Shown piece by piece: positions 25,612-35,416 of a stretch of 64,000 nucleotides of DNA. A program made the position numbers and the translations under genes. Within the stretch, counting starts at the first letter, position 1. Each line of letters begins with the position of its first letter. The notes below the pieces were generated by a model. That model saw nothing but the letters and a program-made list of their open reading frames with translations. It had not been told where the DNA came from and searched no databases. The stretch lies in NCBI GenBank assembly GCA_036567965.1, contig DATCTN010000027.1, positions 62,001-126,000 on the forward strand, read 5' to 3'. Source of the stretch: Candidatus Kryptoniota bacterium. GTDB taxonomy: Bacteria > Bacteroidota > Ignavibacteria > Kryptoniales > JAKASW01.

Positions 25612-27774
25612 ATGAAAAATGTTTTCTTTTTTTTGATCGTCCTACTTGCTCTTGCCATTTCCAGCAGACCCTCGGATGCGCGAGAGGGGTACAGACTTTG
25701 GCTGAGATACGATCTGGTTTCAAATCCGAAAATGTTGCATCAATACAGAGCGACGATAAAGTCGTGGATGGTGGAAGGCAATTCGCCGACAATGGATGTT
25801 GCTAATGACGAATTGAAGTCCGCCCTCGAAGGTTTACTTGGTCAAGAAATCCCGACGACAAAAGGACCGATCACAAACGGCGAATTGATCGTCGGAAAGT
25901 ACAAAGTCTCAACCCTCATTTCTGATGTTCGCATAGCAGACAAGATAGCGAAGATCGGACCTGAAGGTTTCATAATTCTCTCATCGAAGATCAGCGGAAA
26001 AAGTGTAACCGTAATTACGGCGAACAGCGACATCGGTGTGCTCTACGGTACTTTCCACTTTTTGAGATTGCTTCAGACTGAACAGGATATCTCCAATCTC
26101 GACATTATCTCGCAACCGAAAATCAAATTGAGAATCCTGGACCATTGGGATAACCTGAACGGAACCGTTGAAAGAGGTTATGCCGGGTTTTCGATCTGGG
26201 ACTGGCACACACTTCCGATCTTTATAAAGCAGCGATACATCGATTACGCGAGAGCCGACGCTTCTATAGGAATAAACGGCGCGGTCTTGAACAACGTGAA
26301 CGCCGACCCGCTCATTCTCACGAAACAATATCTCGTGAAAGTTGCTGCACTGGCAGATGTCTTCCGTCCGTACGGCATCAAGGTATATCTGTGTGCTAAC
26401 TTTGACGCGCCGATACTTCTTGGGAAACTCAAGAGTGCGGACCCGAGCGACTCCTTGGTGCAAAGATGGTGGAACGATAAGGCGAAAGAAATATATTCGT
26501 TCATTCCCGATTTCGGCGGGTTTCTGGTAAAGGCGAATTCCGAAGGCCAGCCGGGACCGGAAGATTACGGGCGGACGCAGGCGGACGGTGCGAACCTCCT
26601 CGCGTCGGCAGTGAAGCCTTATGGCGGAATCGTGATGTGGAGGGCGTTCGTTTATTCTTACGACGCAAAGGATCGCGCCCGGCAGGCATATGAGATATTT
26701 AAACCGCTTGACGGCAAATTTGCGGACAACGTTCTTCTCCAGATAAAGAACGGCCCGCTCGACTTTCAGCCTCGTGAACCGTTCAGCCCGTTGTTCGGCG
26801 CAATGCCCGCGACAAATCTTATGATGGAGTTCCAAATCACGATGGAATACCTCGGCCAGGGCACGAGCACCGTTTATCTCGCGCCGCTTTTCAAGGAAAC
26901 GTTAATGTCGGACACTTATGCGAGAGGAAAGGGATCGACTGTGGCAAGCGTCGTCGACGGGTCTATGGACGGACATTCGCTGACAGGCATCGCAGGAGTC
27001 TCAAATATTGGAGCCGACAGAAATTGGACCGGCAACATTTTCGGGCAGTCAAGCTGGTACGCGTTCGGACGTCTCGCCTGGGACCATGACCTGACATCCC
27101 AACAAATCGCTGAAGAATGGATCAGGATGACGTTCTCAAATGAAAGCGAGCTCGTTAACTCGATCGAAGGTATCATGATGCAATCCAGGGAAGACGTTGT
27201 AAATTACATGGACCCGCTGGGGCTCAACATGATCTTCGGATACGATAATCACTACGGACCGGGACCGTGGATAGATTATTCTCCTCATCCGGATTGGAAT
27301 TCGACATACTATCACAGGGCTGACAGCATGGGCGTCGGATTCGACCGCACTCTATCGGGGAGCAATGAGGTGTCGCAATACAATATTCTGCTGAGAGATG
27401 AATTCGGTTCTCCTGACAAATGCCCGCTCCAATTTCTACTCTGGTTTAATCATGTCGCGTGGAATTACAGGATGAAATCCGGAAACACTCTGTGGAATGA
27501 GATCTGTAGATATTATTACGCAGGGGTCGACAGTACGCGGTCGATTTTAAATACCTGGAATTCACTGAAGGGAAGGATCGATTACGAGGAGTGGCACGAT
27601 GAGCAGATGCTCCTCGAGATACAGGTTAACGATGCCCTCTGGTGGAGGAATGCGTGTGTTCTTTACTTCCAGACATTTTCCCATCTCCCCTTACTTGACG
27701 ATCTCGAAAAACCCGACAAGACTCTCGGGTACTATGAGAGCCTTAAGTTTCCATACGCGCCCGGAACCTGGTAG
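25612..27774 (+). CDS. Secreted GH67 alpha-glucuronidase
   Basis: 720 residues from ATG 25612, which begins a signal peptide (MKNVFFFLIVLLALAISSRPSDA). Blocks typical of GH67: LRILDHWDNLNGTVERGYAG, FLVKANSEGQPGP followed by YGRTQADGANLLA, LQIKNGPLDFQPREPFSPLFG, and an EFQITMEYLGQ helix with SWYAFGRLAWD near the C-terminus. The acidic catalytic residues of the family lie in these central blocks. It removes (4-O-methyl-)glucuronic acid from xylo-oligosaccharide ends. Length matches the family. An upstream in-frame start at 25507 is rejected because it precedes the signal peptide with a non-signal stretch. Confidence 0.92.
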   Translation: MKNVFFFLIVLLALAISSRPSDAREGYRLWLRYDLVSNPKMLHQYRATIKSWMVEGNSPTMDVANDELKSALEGLLGQEIPTTKGPITNGELIVGKYKVSTLISDVRIADKIAKIGPEGFIILSSKISGKSVTVITANSDIGVLYGTFHFLRLLQTEQDISNLDIISQPKIKLRILDHWDNLNGTVERGYAGFSIWDWHTLPIFIKQRYIDYARADASIGINGAVLNNVNADPLILTKQYLVKVAALADVFRPYGIKVYLCANFDAPILLGKLKSADPSDSLVQRWWNDKAKEIYSFIPDFGGFLVKANSEGQPGPEDYGRTQADGANLLASAVKPYGGIVMWRAFVYSYDAKDRARQAYEIFKPLDGKFADNVLLQIKNGPLDFQPREPFSPLFGAMPATNLMMEFQITMEYLGQGTSTVYLAPLFKETLMSDTYARGKGSTVASVVDGSMDGHSLTGIAGVSNIGADRNWTGNIFGQSSWYAFGRLAWDHDLTSQQIAEEWIRMTFSNESELVNSIEGIMMQSREDVVNYMDPLGLNMIFGYDNHYGPGPWIDYSPHPDWNSTYYHRADSMGVGFDRTLSGSNEVSQYNILLRDEFGSPDKCPLQFLLWFNHVAWNYRMKSGNTLWNEICRYYYAGVDSTRSILNTWNSLKGRIDYEEWHDEQMLLEIQVNDALWWRNACVLYFQTFSHLPLLDDLEKPDKTLGYYESLKFPYAPGTW

Positions 27775-27991
27775 AGAAAACCAAAAGCGACCACATTTCG
27801 GTTCTTGATCGACCGAATACCGGAACAAATCTTTTTTGCACGCGTAATTTGAATATGTGGGCTGTCGAGATTCTAAGAGATCATCCATAAAGAACCCATT
27901 AGGCGCATTTTTCTTACTTGTTCGAATGGAAACGTCGCCGGTGTTTGCTTCAATACTTGTCAGGGCTGAACTAAGTTAAAGGGAGGTTGCA

Positions 27992-29065
27992 ATGAAATCG
28001 GGATTTCTAACCGCTTTTCTGGCCGGGCTGCTTTATTTGTCTCTTGTGGGATCCTCCGGGAATGCCATGGCAGATGACACTCACCGCCTTTACAACCTGT
28101 GCAGAGATTGGAAATTCGAGTTAGGCGACAACCAACGCTGGGCTGATCCGAAATTTGATGACAGCCGGTGGTCGGAGATTGAAGTCCCATCAAGCTGGGA
28201 AGAAGAAGGATATCCGGGGTACGATGGGTACGCGTGGTACCGTATACATTTTACGGCCTTAAGTGATTGGGAATCGAACGACTTATTTCTCGACCTCGGC
28301 GCGGTCGACGACGTTGATGAAACATATTTGAACGGACAGTTGATAGGTACAATGGGGGGCTTTCCTCCCAATTATTCAACCGCTTATAATTTTTCCCGTC
28401 ATTACCCAATTCCTTATGACTTGCTCAGACCGAACGGCGACAACGTTATTGCTGTTCGCGTTTATGACAATCAGGGATCGGGCGGCATCATAAGCGGACG
28501 CATCGGCATATATGAAAATCGTTATTCTGTCGATTCAGACCTCAGGTTACCTGCTGTTTGGAAATTCAAAACCGGAGACGAAGCTGAGTGGAAGGAAGAG
28601 TCTTATGACGACAAAGACTGGAAGAATGTCCGCGTCCCTGCATATTGGGAAACGCAGGGCTTCAGGGACTACGATGGCTATGCATGGTACCGCGTTAAGT
28701 TCAAGGTCCCATCGAGTTTCTCCGAGCAGGATTTAATCGCGCTCGTCGGAAAAATTGATGACTTTGATGAAACGTATCTCAATGGCGTGCGGATTGGTCA
28801 TACAGGGTACATGCCCACGACACCGGTTCGGCGAACTGACTCCGACGAGTACACGCAGCTGCGGGCTTACATGATCCCATCGGGAGTGGTGCACTTCGAT
28901 AAGGACAATGTACTTGCGGTTCGGGTATATGATTGCTGGCAGGGCGGAGGTTTATATGAGGGACCAATCGGACTGGTCACAAGGCAGCACTACGCGAAGT
29001 ACCATAGAGCAGTGAGAAATTTCGGCAGGTGGTTCGAGGACTTGATCGATAGAATTTTCAATTAA
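27992..29065 (+). CDS. Secreted protein of two tandem GH2-type jelly-roll (sugar-binding) domains
   Basis: A 357-residue protein with a signal peptide (about 1-27) and two repeats of about 150 residues, each with WKFxxGD, a DxxWxxxxVPxxWExxG block, YDGYAWYR, DDxDETYLNG and a LAVRVYD segment. This is the galactose-binding-like beta-sandwich found at the N-terminus of GH2 beta-galactosidases, here without a catalytic barrel, so a binding role is likely. AAAGGGAGG precedes the ATG. It follows the GH67 gene by about 220 bases and may act on related oligosaccharides. Confidence 0.82.
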   Translation: MKSGFLTAFLAGLLYLSLVGSSGNAMADDTHRLYNLCRDWKFELGDNQRWADPKFDDSRWSEIEVPSSWEEEGYPGYDGYAWYRIHFTALSDWESNDLFLDLGAVDDVDETYLNGQLIGTMGGFPPNYSTAYNFSRHYPIPYDLLRPNGDNVIAVRVYDNQGSGGIISGRIGIYENRYSVDSDLRLPAVWKFKTGDEAEWKEESYDDKDWKNVRVPAYWETQGFRDYDGYAWYRVKFKVPSSFSEQDLIALVGKIDDFDETYLNGVRIGHTGYMPTTPVRRTDSDEYTQLRAYMIPSGVVHFDKDNVLAVRVYDCWQGGGLYEGPIGLVTRQHYAKYHRAVRNFGRWFEDLIDRIFN

Positions 29066-29499
29066 GGTTTTTGAGCGGTGTCCTTCGGCTTGAGCACGCC
29101 AAAAAGCGTGTTCGTGCCGGAGGGCTTCTGCGTTTTTCGCCCTTGTGCTGCAACTCCCTTCCCGGTTTTTGGGTGATGGACTATTTTGACGCTACTGAAA
29201 TGTCCCATCGTTGAGTATTCTACGGCGTTCAAAAAAAAAGACAAATGTCATTCCCGAACGCTCCTATCGGGAATCCATGGTGAAGAACGGAGATAGATTC
29301 CCGCTGAGAGCACGTCCCTACGATCCGGCCGCCGATCCTGCGGTCGGACGGGAATGACAGTGAGAGAATTTGTCAATGTCACTTCCCTTTGAAAGTAGCC
29401 CACTACCGGTTTATTGTAGATTCCATTTCATCCATGAATTAAATTGCATCGTGATCAAGAATTTCATTTTCGACCTTAATCCGCGAGAGCACTAACAGA
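29066..29499. other. Intergenic region carrying a REP-like element
   Basis: 434 bases without a supported gene. Besides the inverted-end element listed separately, GC-rich short hairpins lie near 29090-29150; I see no clear terminator T-run. Confidence 0.5.
29246..29359. repeat. REP-like element with 11-base inverted ends
   Basis: TGTCATTCCCG at 29246-29256 is the exact inverted complement of CGGGAATGACA at 29349-29359, enclosing 92 bases with internal imperfect hairpins (CCCG ... CGGGAATCC). The ends resemble the widespread intergenic palindromes of the TCATTCCCG...CGGGAAT type. Only one copy is in this window. Confidence 0.6.
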
Positions 29500-30933
29500 A
29501 TGGCTGGAACGGGCAGGAAAATTATTACCCCTAGGAAGAAGAAGGTGGGACAAAAACCTTCGGATGGAAATCTATTCGAGAAGGAGTCGCTGAAGATAGT
29601 TGAGGAAGCTCTCGACTCAATCGAAAAAGGGTTCTCGGGCCTCCCGGTTGTTGCCACGCGGTCCGGAAAAGCCAAACGATTTCGGTCGACACTGATGCAA
29701 ATCGCAGAGAGGATGAGAGACAACTATCCTTATTTCCATCCCTTATATGCCGGGCAAATGCTCAAGCCGCCGCATCCGATCGCAAGAGCTGCGTACATGC
29801 TTTCAATGTGGATCAACCCGAATAATCATGCTCTTGATGGCGGCCGCGCGAGTTCCCAAATGGAAAAAGAGGCGGTTGCTGAATTGGCGAACATGTTCGG
29901 CTGGAGTTCTCACGTCGGGCATCTGACCGGCGGTGGAACTATGGCCAATCTAGAAGCTCTCTGGGTCGCGGGACGGATAAACCCAGGCAAGAAGATCGTC
30001 GCTTCAGATCAGGCACACTATACACATTCAAGGATAAGCGGAGTTCTCGGGCTAAATTTTGAAACCATTCCGGCCGACAGCAAGGGGAGAATGGATATCG
30101 GGGCATTGAAGAAAGTCCTTGAAGGCGGAGATGTCGGGACTGTAGTCGCGACGATCGGCACAACTGCAGTCGGATCGGTCGATCCTCTTCCCGGAATTCT
30201 TGAATTGAAAGATCGATACGGATTCAGACTTCACGCCGACGCCGCGTACGGCGGCTATTTCATTCTTACAAGTAATCTCGAGCAAGATGCTGTCAATGCT
30301 TTTACGCGACTTCATGATGTCGACTCGATCGTCATCGACCCGCATAAGCACGGACTTCAGCCTTATGGGTGCGGCTGCGTCATTTTCAGGGACCCGACCG
30401 TGGCCCGGTTCTACAAGCACAATTCGCCTTATACTTATTTCACGTCAGCCGACCTCCATCTCGGAGAGATCAGCCTTGAATGCTCGAGAGCCGGCGCAAG
30501 TGCCGTCGCTTTGTGGGCGACCCAGAAATTTCTCCCGTTGAAACGAGGAGGAGAGTTCTCGAAGTCGCTCGAAGCGGGCCGAAGTGCCGCGCTGAATTTG
30601 TTTCAGAAACTTGACTCCGACAAAAGATTTATTACAGCGTTCCCGCCGGAACTTGACATAGTTGTCTGGGCACCTTTCGCGGAAAACACAGAGAAAATAT
30701 CCGGACTCTCTCGTTCCGTGTTCAATGAAGCTGCGAAAAAAAGTCTACACATTGCCCTGGTGGATCTTCCAGCGAGTTTCTTCGATCTAGACGCGCTTGG
30801 TGTCAGGAAGGATGCGAATACTCTAACTTGCTTACGTTCGGTCCTTATGAAACCGGAACACGAGCAATGGATCGAAAGGATATGGAAGATCCTTGACAAG
30901 TCTATGGATATTGCTCTTTCCGGAAAATCGTGA
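29500..30933 (+). CDS. Group II PLP-dependent amino-acid decarboxylase
   Basis: A 477-residue fold-type I enzyme. HLTGGGTMANLEALW near the cofactor phosphate, HADAAYGGYF with the aspartate that contacts the PLP ring, and the Schiff-base lysine in DPHKHGLQPYGCG place it with glutamate/tyrosine/aspartate decarboxylases. Substrate cannot be read directly. Downstream come N-carbamoylputrescine amidase and agmatine deiminase, so arginine decarboxylation to agmatine is an attractive but unproven role. The gap to the amidase is 132 bases. Confidence 0.85.
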   Translation: MAGTGRKIITPRKKKVGQKPSDGNLFEKESLKIVEEALDSIEKGFSGLPVVATRSGKAKRFRSTLMQIAERMRDNYPYFHPLYAGQMLKPPHPIARAAYMLSMWINPNNHALDGGRASSQMEKEAVAELANMFGWSSHVGHLTGGGTMANLEALWVAGRINPGKKIVASDQAHYTHSRISGVLGLNFETIPADSKGRMDIGALKKVLEGGDVGTVVATIGTTAVGSVDPLPGILELKDRYGFRLHADAAYGGYFILTSNLEQDAVNAFTRLHDVDSIVIDPHKHGLQPYGCGCVIFRDPTVARFYKHNSPYTYFTSADLHLGEISLECSRAGASAVALWATQKFLPLKRGGEFSKSLEAGRSAALNLFQKLDSDKRFITAFPPELDIVVWAPFAENTEKISGLSRSVFNEAAKKSLHIALVDLPASFFDLDALGVRKDANTLTCLRSVLMKPEHEQWIERIWKILDKSMDIALSGKS

Positions 30934-31065
30934 AAGTTCGTGCGGAAGAAGCTCATCGGAATTATTTCGCGGAAATTATTACTTTCGGCTGTCATGAGCT
31001 TACTGACATTAGGACCACATTTCGTATTTTTATCCTGAGTTTTCTTACTCGGAGCGAGACCGGAA

Positions 31066-31977
31066 ATGAATAGGAATAAATCTAAAGAAATTCAGAAGAA
31101 GTTTGCGGTCGGGTTATTGCAGATGTCGATAGACAAAAACCCTGATCAAAACCTGAGGAAAGCCGTTTCGTGGATTGGAAAAGCATCGAAGATGGGCGCC
31201 CAGGTAATTTGTCTTCCTGAACTCTTCAGGACAAGATATTTCTGCCAGTCAGAAGACATCACGAATTTCAAATTTGCGGAAGAGATTCCCGGTCCGTCGA
31301 CCGCAGCGATATCGCGCGCGGCAAAGAAGGACAAGGTTGCCGTGATCGTCCCGCTGTTTGAAAAGCGTGCGATCGGTGTTTATCACAATTCTGCGGTTGT
31401 GATTGACGCGGACGGAAAAATCGCGGGACGTTACAGGAAGATGCATATTCCAGACGATCCGGCGTTCTATGAAAAGTTTTATTTTGCTCCGGGCGATCTC
31501 GGGTTTCAATCTTTTAAGACCAAATATGGAAACATCGGCACGCTCATTTGTTGGGACCAATGGTATCCCGAAGGGGCCCGCATCACGGCGCTTAAGGGCG
31601 CGAGCATACTATTCTATCCTACTGCGATCGGATGGCATCCTCGGGAAAAGGCGGAACACGGTAAGGCCCAATTCGAATCGTGGCAGATTATTCAGCGAGG
31701 TCACGCGGTCGCTAATGGTGTTTATGTCGCTGCGGTTAATCGTGTCGGACTCGAGAAGCCGGACGAAAAAAGTCCGGGCATAGAATTTTGGGGCCAATCG
31801 TTCGTGGCAGATCCACAAGGCGTTGTGATAGCTCAGGCGTCCGTCGATAAAGAGGAAATACTTATCGCGGAAATCAATCCGGATAGGATCGAATACATAA
31901 GGCAGAACTGGCCTTTCTTACGAGACAGGCGAACAGATGCGTACGATGGAATTAATGAGAGGTTTCTGGAGAAATGA
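31066..31977 (+). CDS. aguB: N-carbamoylputrescine amidase
   Basis: A 303-residue nitrilase-superfamily enzyme with the Glu-Lys-Cys triad: E in CLPELFRTRYF, K in YRKMHIPDD, C in LICWDQWYPE. The RxYFCQ and HIPDDPAFYEKFYFAPGD blocks are those of AguB, which hydrolyses N-carbamoylputrescine to putrescine, CO2 and ammonia. It is immediately upstream of agmatine deiminase, which makes its substrate. Confidence 0.93.
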   Translation: MNRNKSKEIQKKFAVGLLQMSIDKNPDQNLRKAVSWIGKASKMGAQVICLPELFRTRYFCQSEDITNFKFAEEIPGPSTAAISRAAKKDKVAVIVPLFEKRAIGVYHNSAVVIDADGKIAGRYRKMHIPDDPAFYEKFYFAPGDLGFQSFKTKYGNIGTLICWDQWYPEGARITALKGASILFYPTAIGWHPREKAEHGKAQFESWQIIQRGHAVANGVYVAAVNRVGLEKPDEKSPGIEFWGQSFVADPQGVVIAQASVDKEEILIAEINPDRIEYIRQNWPFLRDRRTDAYDGINERFLEK

Positions 31978-32084
31978 TGGTTCGCAAATTCGAATCTCAA
32001 AAGTCAAATATCAATATCGGAATTCAGAATTTTATGAACGTGGGGGAAGTTTTGACCATTGACTTTTGATAATTGACTCATCTC

Positions 32085-33155
32085 ATGCACCGACACGTCT
32101 CTAAAATTTATCCCTTCGATCTTGGCTTCAGGCTCCCTGCAGAGTGGGAACCTCATGAGGCAACGTGGCTGGGATGGCCGCATAACAAAAGCGACTGGCC
32201 TGGAAAATTTGCACCGATACCATGGGTGTATGCGGAGATTGTGCGGCGGATTTCAGTCGGCGAGAAAGCGAGAATCGTTGTCGAGTCGAAGGAGCATGAG
32301 AAGCAGGCGGTCGCTGTTCTGAAATCTGCGAATGTCGATGCAGATAACCTCGAGTTCTTTGTCTGCAAGACCGACAGGGGATGGACGCGCGACTCGGGGC
32401 CGCAGTTTGTCAGAAGCTCGCACGAGCTGGCGCAGGTAAACCTCGGCTTCAACGGCTGGGCAAAGTATTCCAACTACAAAAAGGACCGGCGGCTTCCCGA
32501 ATTTATCGCGAAGAAAACGAGACTGCGGTCGTTCACGCCTGAGCACAATGCAAGTCGCGTCATCCTTGAAGGCGGATCCATTGACTACAACGGCAAAGGA
32601 ACACTGATTACAACGGAGGAATGTCTTCTCGATGGAAAAGTCCAGGTGAGGAATCCTGGATTCACCAGGATGGATTACATAAAAGTTTTTGAAAAATATC
32701 TTGGAGCGACAGATGTTCTCTGGCTCGGGAAGGGCATAGCCGGCGACGACACCCACGGCCATGTTGACGATCTGTGCAGGTTCGTGAACGCACGAACGCT
32801 TCTTCTTATGCAGGAATCCAATCCTAAGGACGAGAACTACAGGACGCTTCAAGAAAACCGGGAGCGCCTCCAGGGGTTTAAGCTCGAGGACGGATCGAAA
32901 GCCGACGTTGCATATCTTCCTATGCCGGAACCGGTAGTTTTCAAAAAGCAGCGACTCCCCGCCAGCTACGCCAACTTCTATTTCTGTAATTCGGCGGTGC
33001 TCGTTCCGACATTCGACGATCCAAACGACAAGAGAGCGATCGGGATTATTTCTGAAATTGTAACTGACCGTCCTGTCATAGGGATCCACGCGCTCGATCT
33101 CGTTTGGGGATTGGGGACTCTTCATTGTCTCACTCATGAGCAGCCGGGTACGTAA
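32085..33155 (+). CDS. aguA: Agmatine deiminase
   Basis: About 356 residues of the peptidyl-arginine-deiminase fold. Motifs: LPAEWEPHEATWLGWPHN, WTRDSGPQF, EGGSIDYNG, DDTHGHVDDLCRF, and the catalytic cysteine in LGTLHCLTHEQPG. It converts agmatine to N-carbamoylputrescine. ATG 32085 is chosen over TTG 32073. With aguB upstream it completes the agmatine-to-putrescine route. Confidence 0.94.
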   Translation: MHRHVSKIYPFDLGFRLPAEWEPHEATWLGWPHNKSDWPGKFAPIPWVYAEIVRRISVGEKARIVVESKEHEKQAVAVLKSANVDADNLEFFVCKTDRGWTRDSGPQFVRSSHELAQVNLGFNGWAKYSNYKKDRRLPEFIAKKTRLRSFTPEHNASRVILEGGSIDYNGKGTLITTEECLLDGKVQVRNPGFTRMDYIKVFEKYLGATDVLWLGKGIAGDDTHGHVDDLCRFVNARTLLLMQESNPKDENYRTLQENRERLQGFKLEDGSKADVAYLPMPEPVVFKKQRLPASYANFYFCNSAVLVPTFDDPNDKRAIGIISEIVTDRPVIGIHALDLVWGLGTLHCLTHEQPGT

Positions 33156-33270
33156 CAAGATCGTCTGCACTTGTCCGATGACGATTGAGCCGGCTTAGCC
33201 ATCAGGGCTGTGCGTGAATCTTGAACCCGGTTGATTCTTTTGGGTTGCGAGACTAGCTTTTCACTAAGGC

Positions 33271-33723
33271 ATGCTGGAAAAAATGAGTCGTAACATTCAC
33301 CCTGAGTTGATTGCGCCTTGCGGAATGAACTGCGCAATTTGCGGTGCGTATCTCGCATGGCTGAACAAAACACCCAAGAAAAAGGGGATTATTTACTGCG
33401 AGGGTTGCCGACCGAGAAACAGGCAATGTGCTCTCATCAAGAAGAAATGCAGAAACAGCCGCAGGATGATCAAAGGCAAGATAGAATTCTGCTACGATTG
33501 CGACTTTTTTCCTTGCGAAAAACTTGTGCATCTCGACACCCGGTATCGTAAGAATTACTCAATGAGCATGATAGAAAATTTAAATGAAATAAGAGACGAA
33601 GGCCTGGTGGAGTTCATTGAGAATCAATATGAGAAGTATCGGTGCTCTAAGTGTGAAGGATTGAAATCCGTCCATAACGGCAAGTGCTATCATTGCGACA
33701 AAATAAAAAGTTGGAAAGATTAG
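33271..33723 (+). CDS. DUF3795-type cysteine-rich protein
   Basis: 150 residues with the DUF3795 opening APCGMNCAICGAYLAW, then IYCEGCRP, CALIKKC-type cysteines, FCYDCDFFPCEKL, and a C-terminal CSKCEG ... CYHCD pair. About 14 cysteines arranged as metal-binding knuckles; presumably zinc or Fe-S. Function unknown. It stands alone between the agmatine deiminase and a TonB-receptor relic. Confidence 0.85.
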   Translation: MLEKMSRNIHPELIAPCGMNCAICGAYLAWLNKTPKKKGIIYCEGCRPRNRQCALIKKKCRNSRRMIKGKIEFCYDCDFFPCEKLVHLDTRYRKNYSMSMIENLNEIRDEGLVEFIENQYEKYRCSKCEGLKSVHNGKCYHCDKIKSWKD

Positions 33724-33908
33724 CGGCCGGCGAATTCTACCGATGAATCACGGGCGGATTTTCAGTGCGCGGGGAATAATTTGATCTAGGGCTCCTGACT
33801 TCTCGAAACTCTTCTTTCTCCTAGTCGTAGTAGATTTTGTATGTGGTTTTCTGGAGGCCCTTCGTGCTGACCTCCGCTTCGGGCACTCGCGATTTGTGAA
33901 AAGGAAAA

Positions 33909-34122
33909 ATGATGTCGAAAACTGTCCTTGCGGCGTTTTTCGTGCTTCTACCGGGCTTAACCGACGTTTCTTCTCAAACCGGAACAATTACAGGGAAAAT
34001 TGCTGACTCGAAGACAGGCGAGCCGCTTATGATTATGAACTCGCGAAAGTTCGGACGGTACGCAACAGAACGTGTACCAGTTCACCATCCTACCGGTTAT
34101 CGGAATCGAAGCCGAATTCTGA
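33909..34122 (+). pseudogene. TonB-dependent receptor relic, internally deleted
   Basis: ATG 33909 opens a signal peptide followed by TGTITGKIADSKTGEPL, the start of a carboxypeptidase-regulatory-like domain as at the head of TonB-dependent receptors. After about 20 more codons, the +1 frame (34039-34122) reads SDGTQQNVYQFTILPVIGIEAEF and a stop, a typical last beta-strand of an outer-membrane barrel ending in phenylalanine. The 700 or so residues expected in between are missing and the two ends are out of frame. It is best read as a receptor collapsed by a large deletion. Confidence 0.6.
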
Positions 34123-34150
34123 TGAAGTTTGAGTTTGAGGAGATTTCATC

Positions 34151-35416
34151 TTGAGAATGCAATCTGTCTTGAGAAATCTGCTGGTTATGGGAAGGGTGTT
34201 CATTTCAAATCCCGCCATGATTCGCGTGAGACCGTCCATCACCAAATTCATGTGCGATTACATGAACAAGTTTCGCGTCAGGACAGTAGGGAAGAATCTG
34301 ATTCTGCATTCACATCTTCCGCCGTTGAACAGCGCCGCGTATTCCCGGTTTGTCCGCTCGCATCTAATCGAAAAGACGACCGGACCGTCTCACGCGCAAA
34401 TTGCCATTACAAATTCATGTCCTCAAAATTGCGACTACTGTTATAACAAAGACAGAAGCGGCAGGGTGATGGATAAGAGCACTATCCGCCGTGTTGCGCG
34501 AGAGCTCAAGGATATGGGCGTGGTATGGATAGGTCTGACCGGAGGTGAGCCGCTTCTGAATCCGCATATAGTTGAGATCGTTAATGACATCGCGGGCGAC
34601 TGCGCAGTAAAATTATTCACAACCGGCTGCGGCCTGACCGACGGATTGGCGGAGAGACTGCGTGACGCGGGCCTGTTCTCAGTGTCGGTAAGTCTCGATC
34701 ACTGGAGTGAGGAAGTTCACGACGCGAGAAGAAGATATCCGGGTGCGTTCAAGCAGGCTATAAAAGCCATAGAGACATTCAGAAACCTGGGGGACATGGA
34801 TGTGGGCGTGTCTGCGGTACTTTCTCCCGAGATGATCAATACGGACGGCGCATTGGAATTCATCAGGTTCCTCGAGACACTTAATATTCACGAGGCATGG
34901 CTGAGCGAAGCCAAACCGACAACCGAAACTTTCTGGCGCGAAGACATGGTAATAAATGACGAAGACCGGCTGCGACTCGTGGCGATGCAGGATGAATACA
35001 ACAAGTCGGGAGGGATGACGATCAACTATCTCGGCCACTTTGAAGGGAGAGAATGCTTCGGCTGTAATGCCGGGCATAAAATGGTTTATGTCGACGCGTT
35101 CGGAGAAGTGAGCCCGTGCGTATTCACACCGATGAGTTTCGGGAACATCCATCAGGAAAGCGTTCGTGACATTTTCAGAAGGATGAAATCTTACTTCCCA
35201 TCCGATAATTCGTGTTTCATAAACAGGAACTATAAACTCCTTGCGAAATATTCCGATGGGAGCAAAATCCTGTCCGCGGAAAAGAGCTCGAAGCTGATGA
35301 ATGAGGTCGTCTTCGAAAATTATTCGGCGTTCTTCAAGTTGTATTACGGCGGCCGCACACGAAAGGAGAGCATGAACAAAAGGGTGTCTCGACGCCTGGA
35401 GGGAATCGGGGGATGA
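34151..35416 (+). CDS. Radical SAM protein with SPASM-like C-terminal cysteines
   Basis: 421 residues. The radical SAM cluster is C90-x3-C94-x2-C97 (CPQNCDYCY), followed by GLTGGEPLLNP. A C-terminal cysteine group (ECFGCNAGH ... SPC, about 300-318) fits an auxiliary cluster as in SPASM/twitch enzymes that modify peptides or small molecules. TTG 34151 is favoured because AGGAGA lies seven bases upstream; ATG 34157 is the alternative. It heads a four-gene operon in which each stop overlaps the next start by four bases. The substrate is unknown; no obvious precursor peptide was found nearby. Confidence 0.88.
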   Translation: MRMQSVLRNLLVMGRVFISNPAMIRVRPSITKFMCDYMNKFRVRTVGKNLILHSHLPPLNSAAYSRFVRSHLIEKTTGPSHAQIAITNSCPQNCDYCYNKDRSGRVMDKSTIRRVARELKDMGVVWIGLTGGEPLLNPHIVEIVNDIAGDCAVKLFTTGCGLTDGLAERLRDAGLFSVSVSLDHWSEEVHDARRRYPGAFKQAIKAIETFRNLGDMDVGVSAVLSPEMINTDGALEFIRFLETLNIHEAWLSEAKPTTETFWREDMVINDEDRLRLVAMQDEYNKSGGMTINYLGHFEGRECFGCNAGHKMVYVDAFGEVSPCVFTPMSFGNIHQESVRDIFRRMKSYFPSDNSCFINRNYKLLAKYSDGSKILSAEKSSKLMNEVVFENYSAFFKLYYGGRTRKESMNKRVSRRLEGIGG

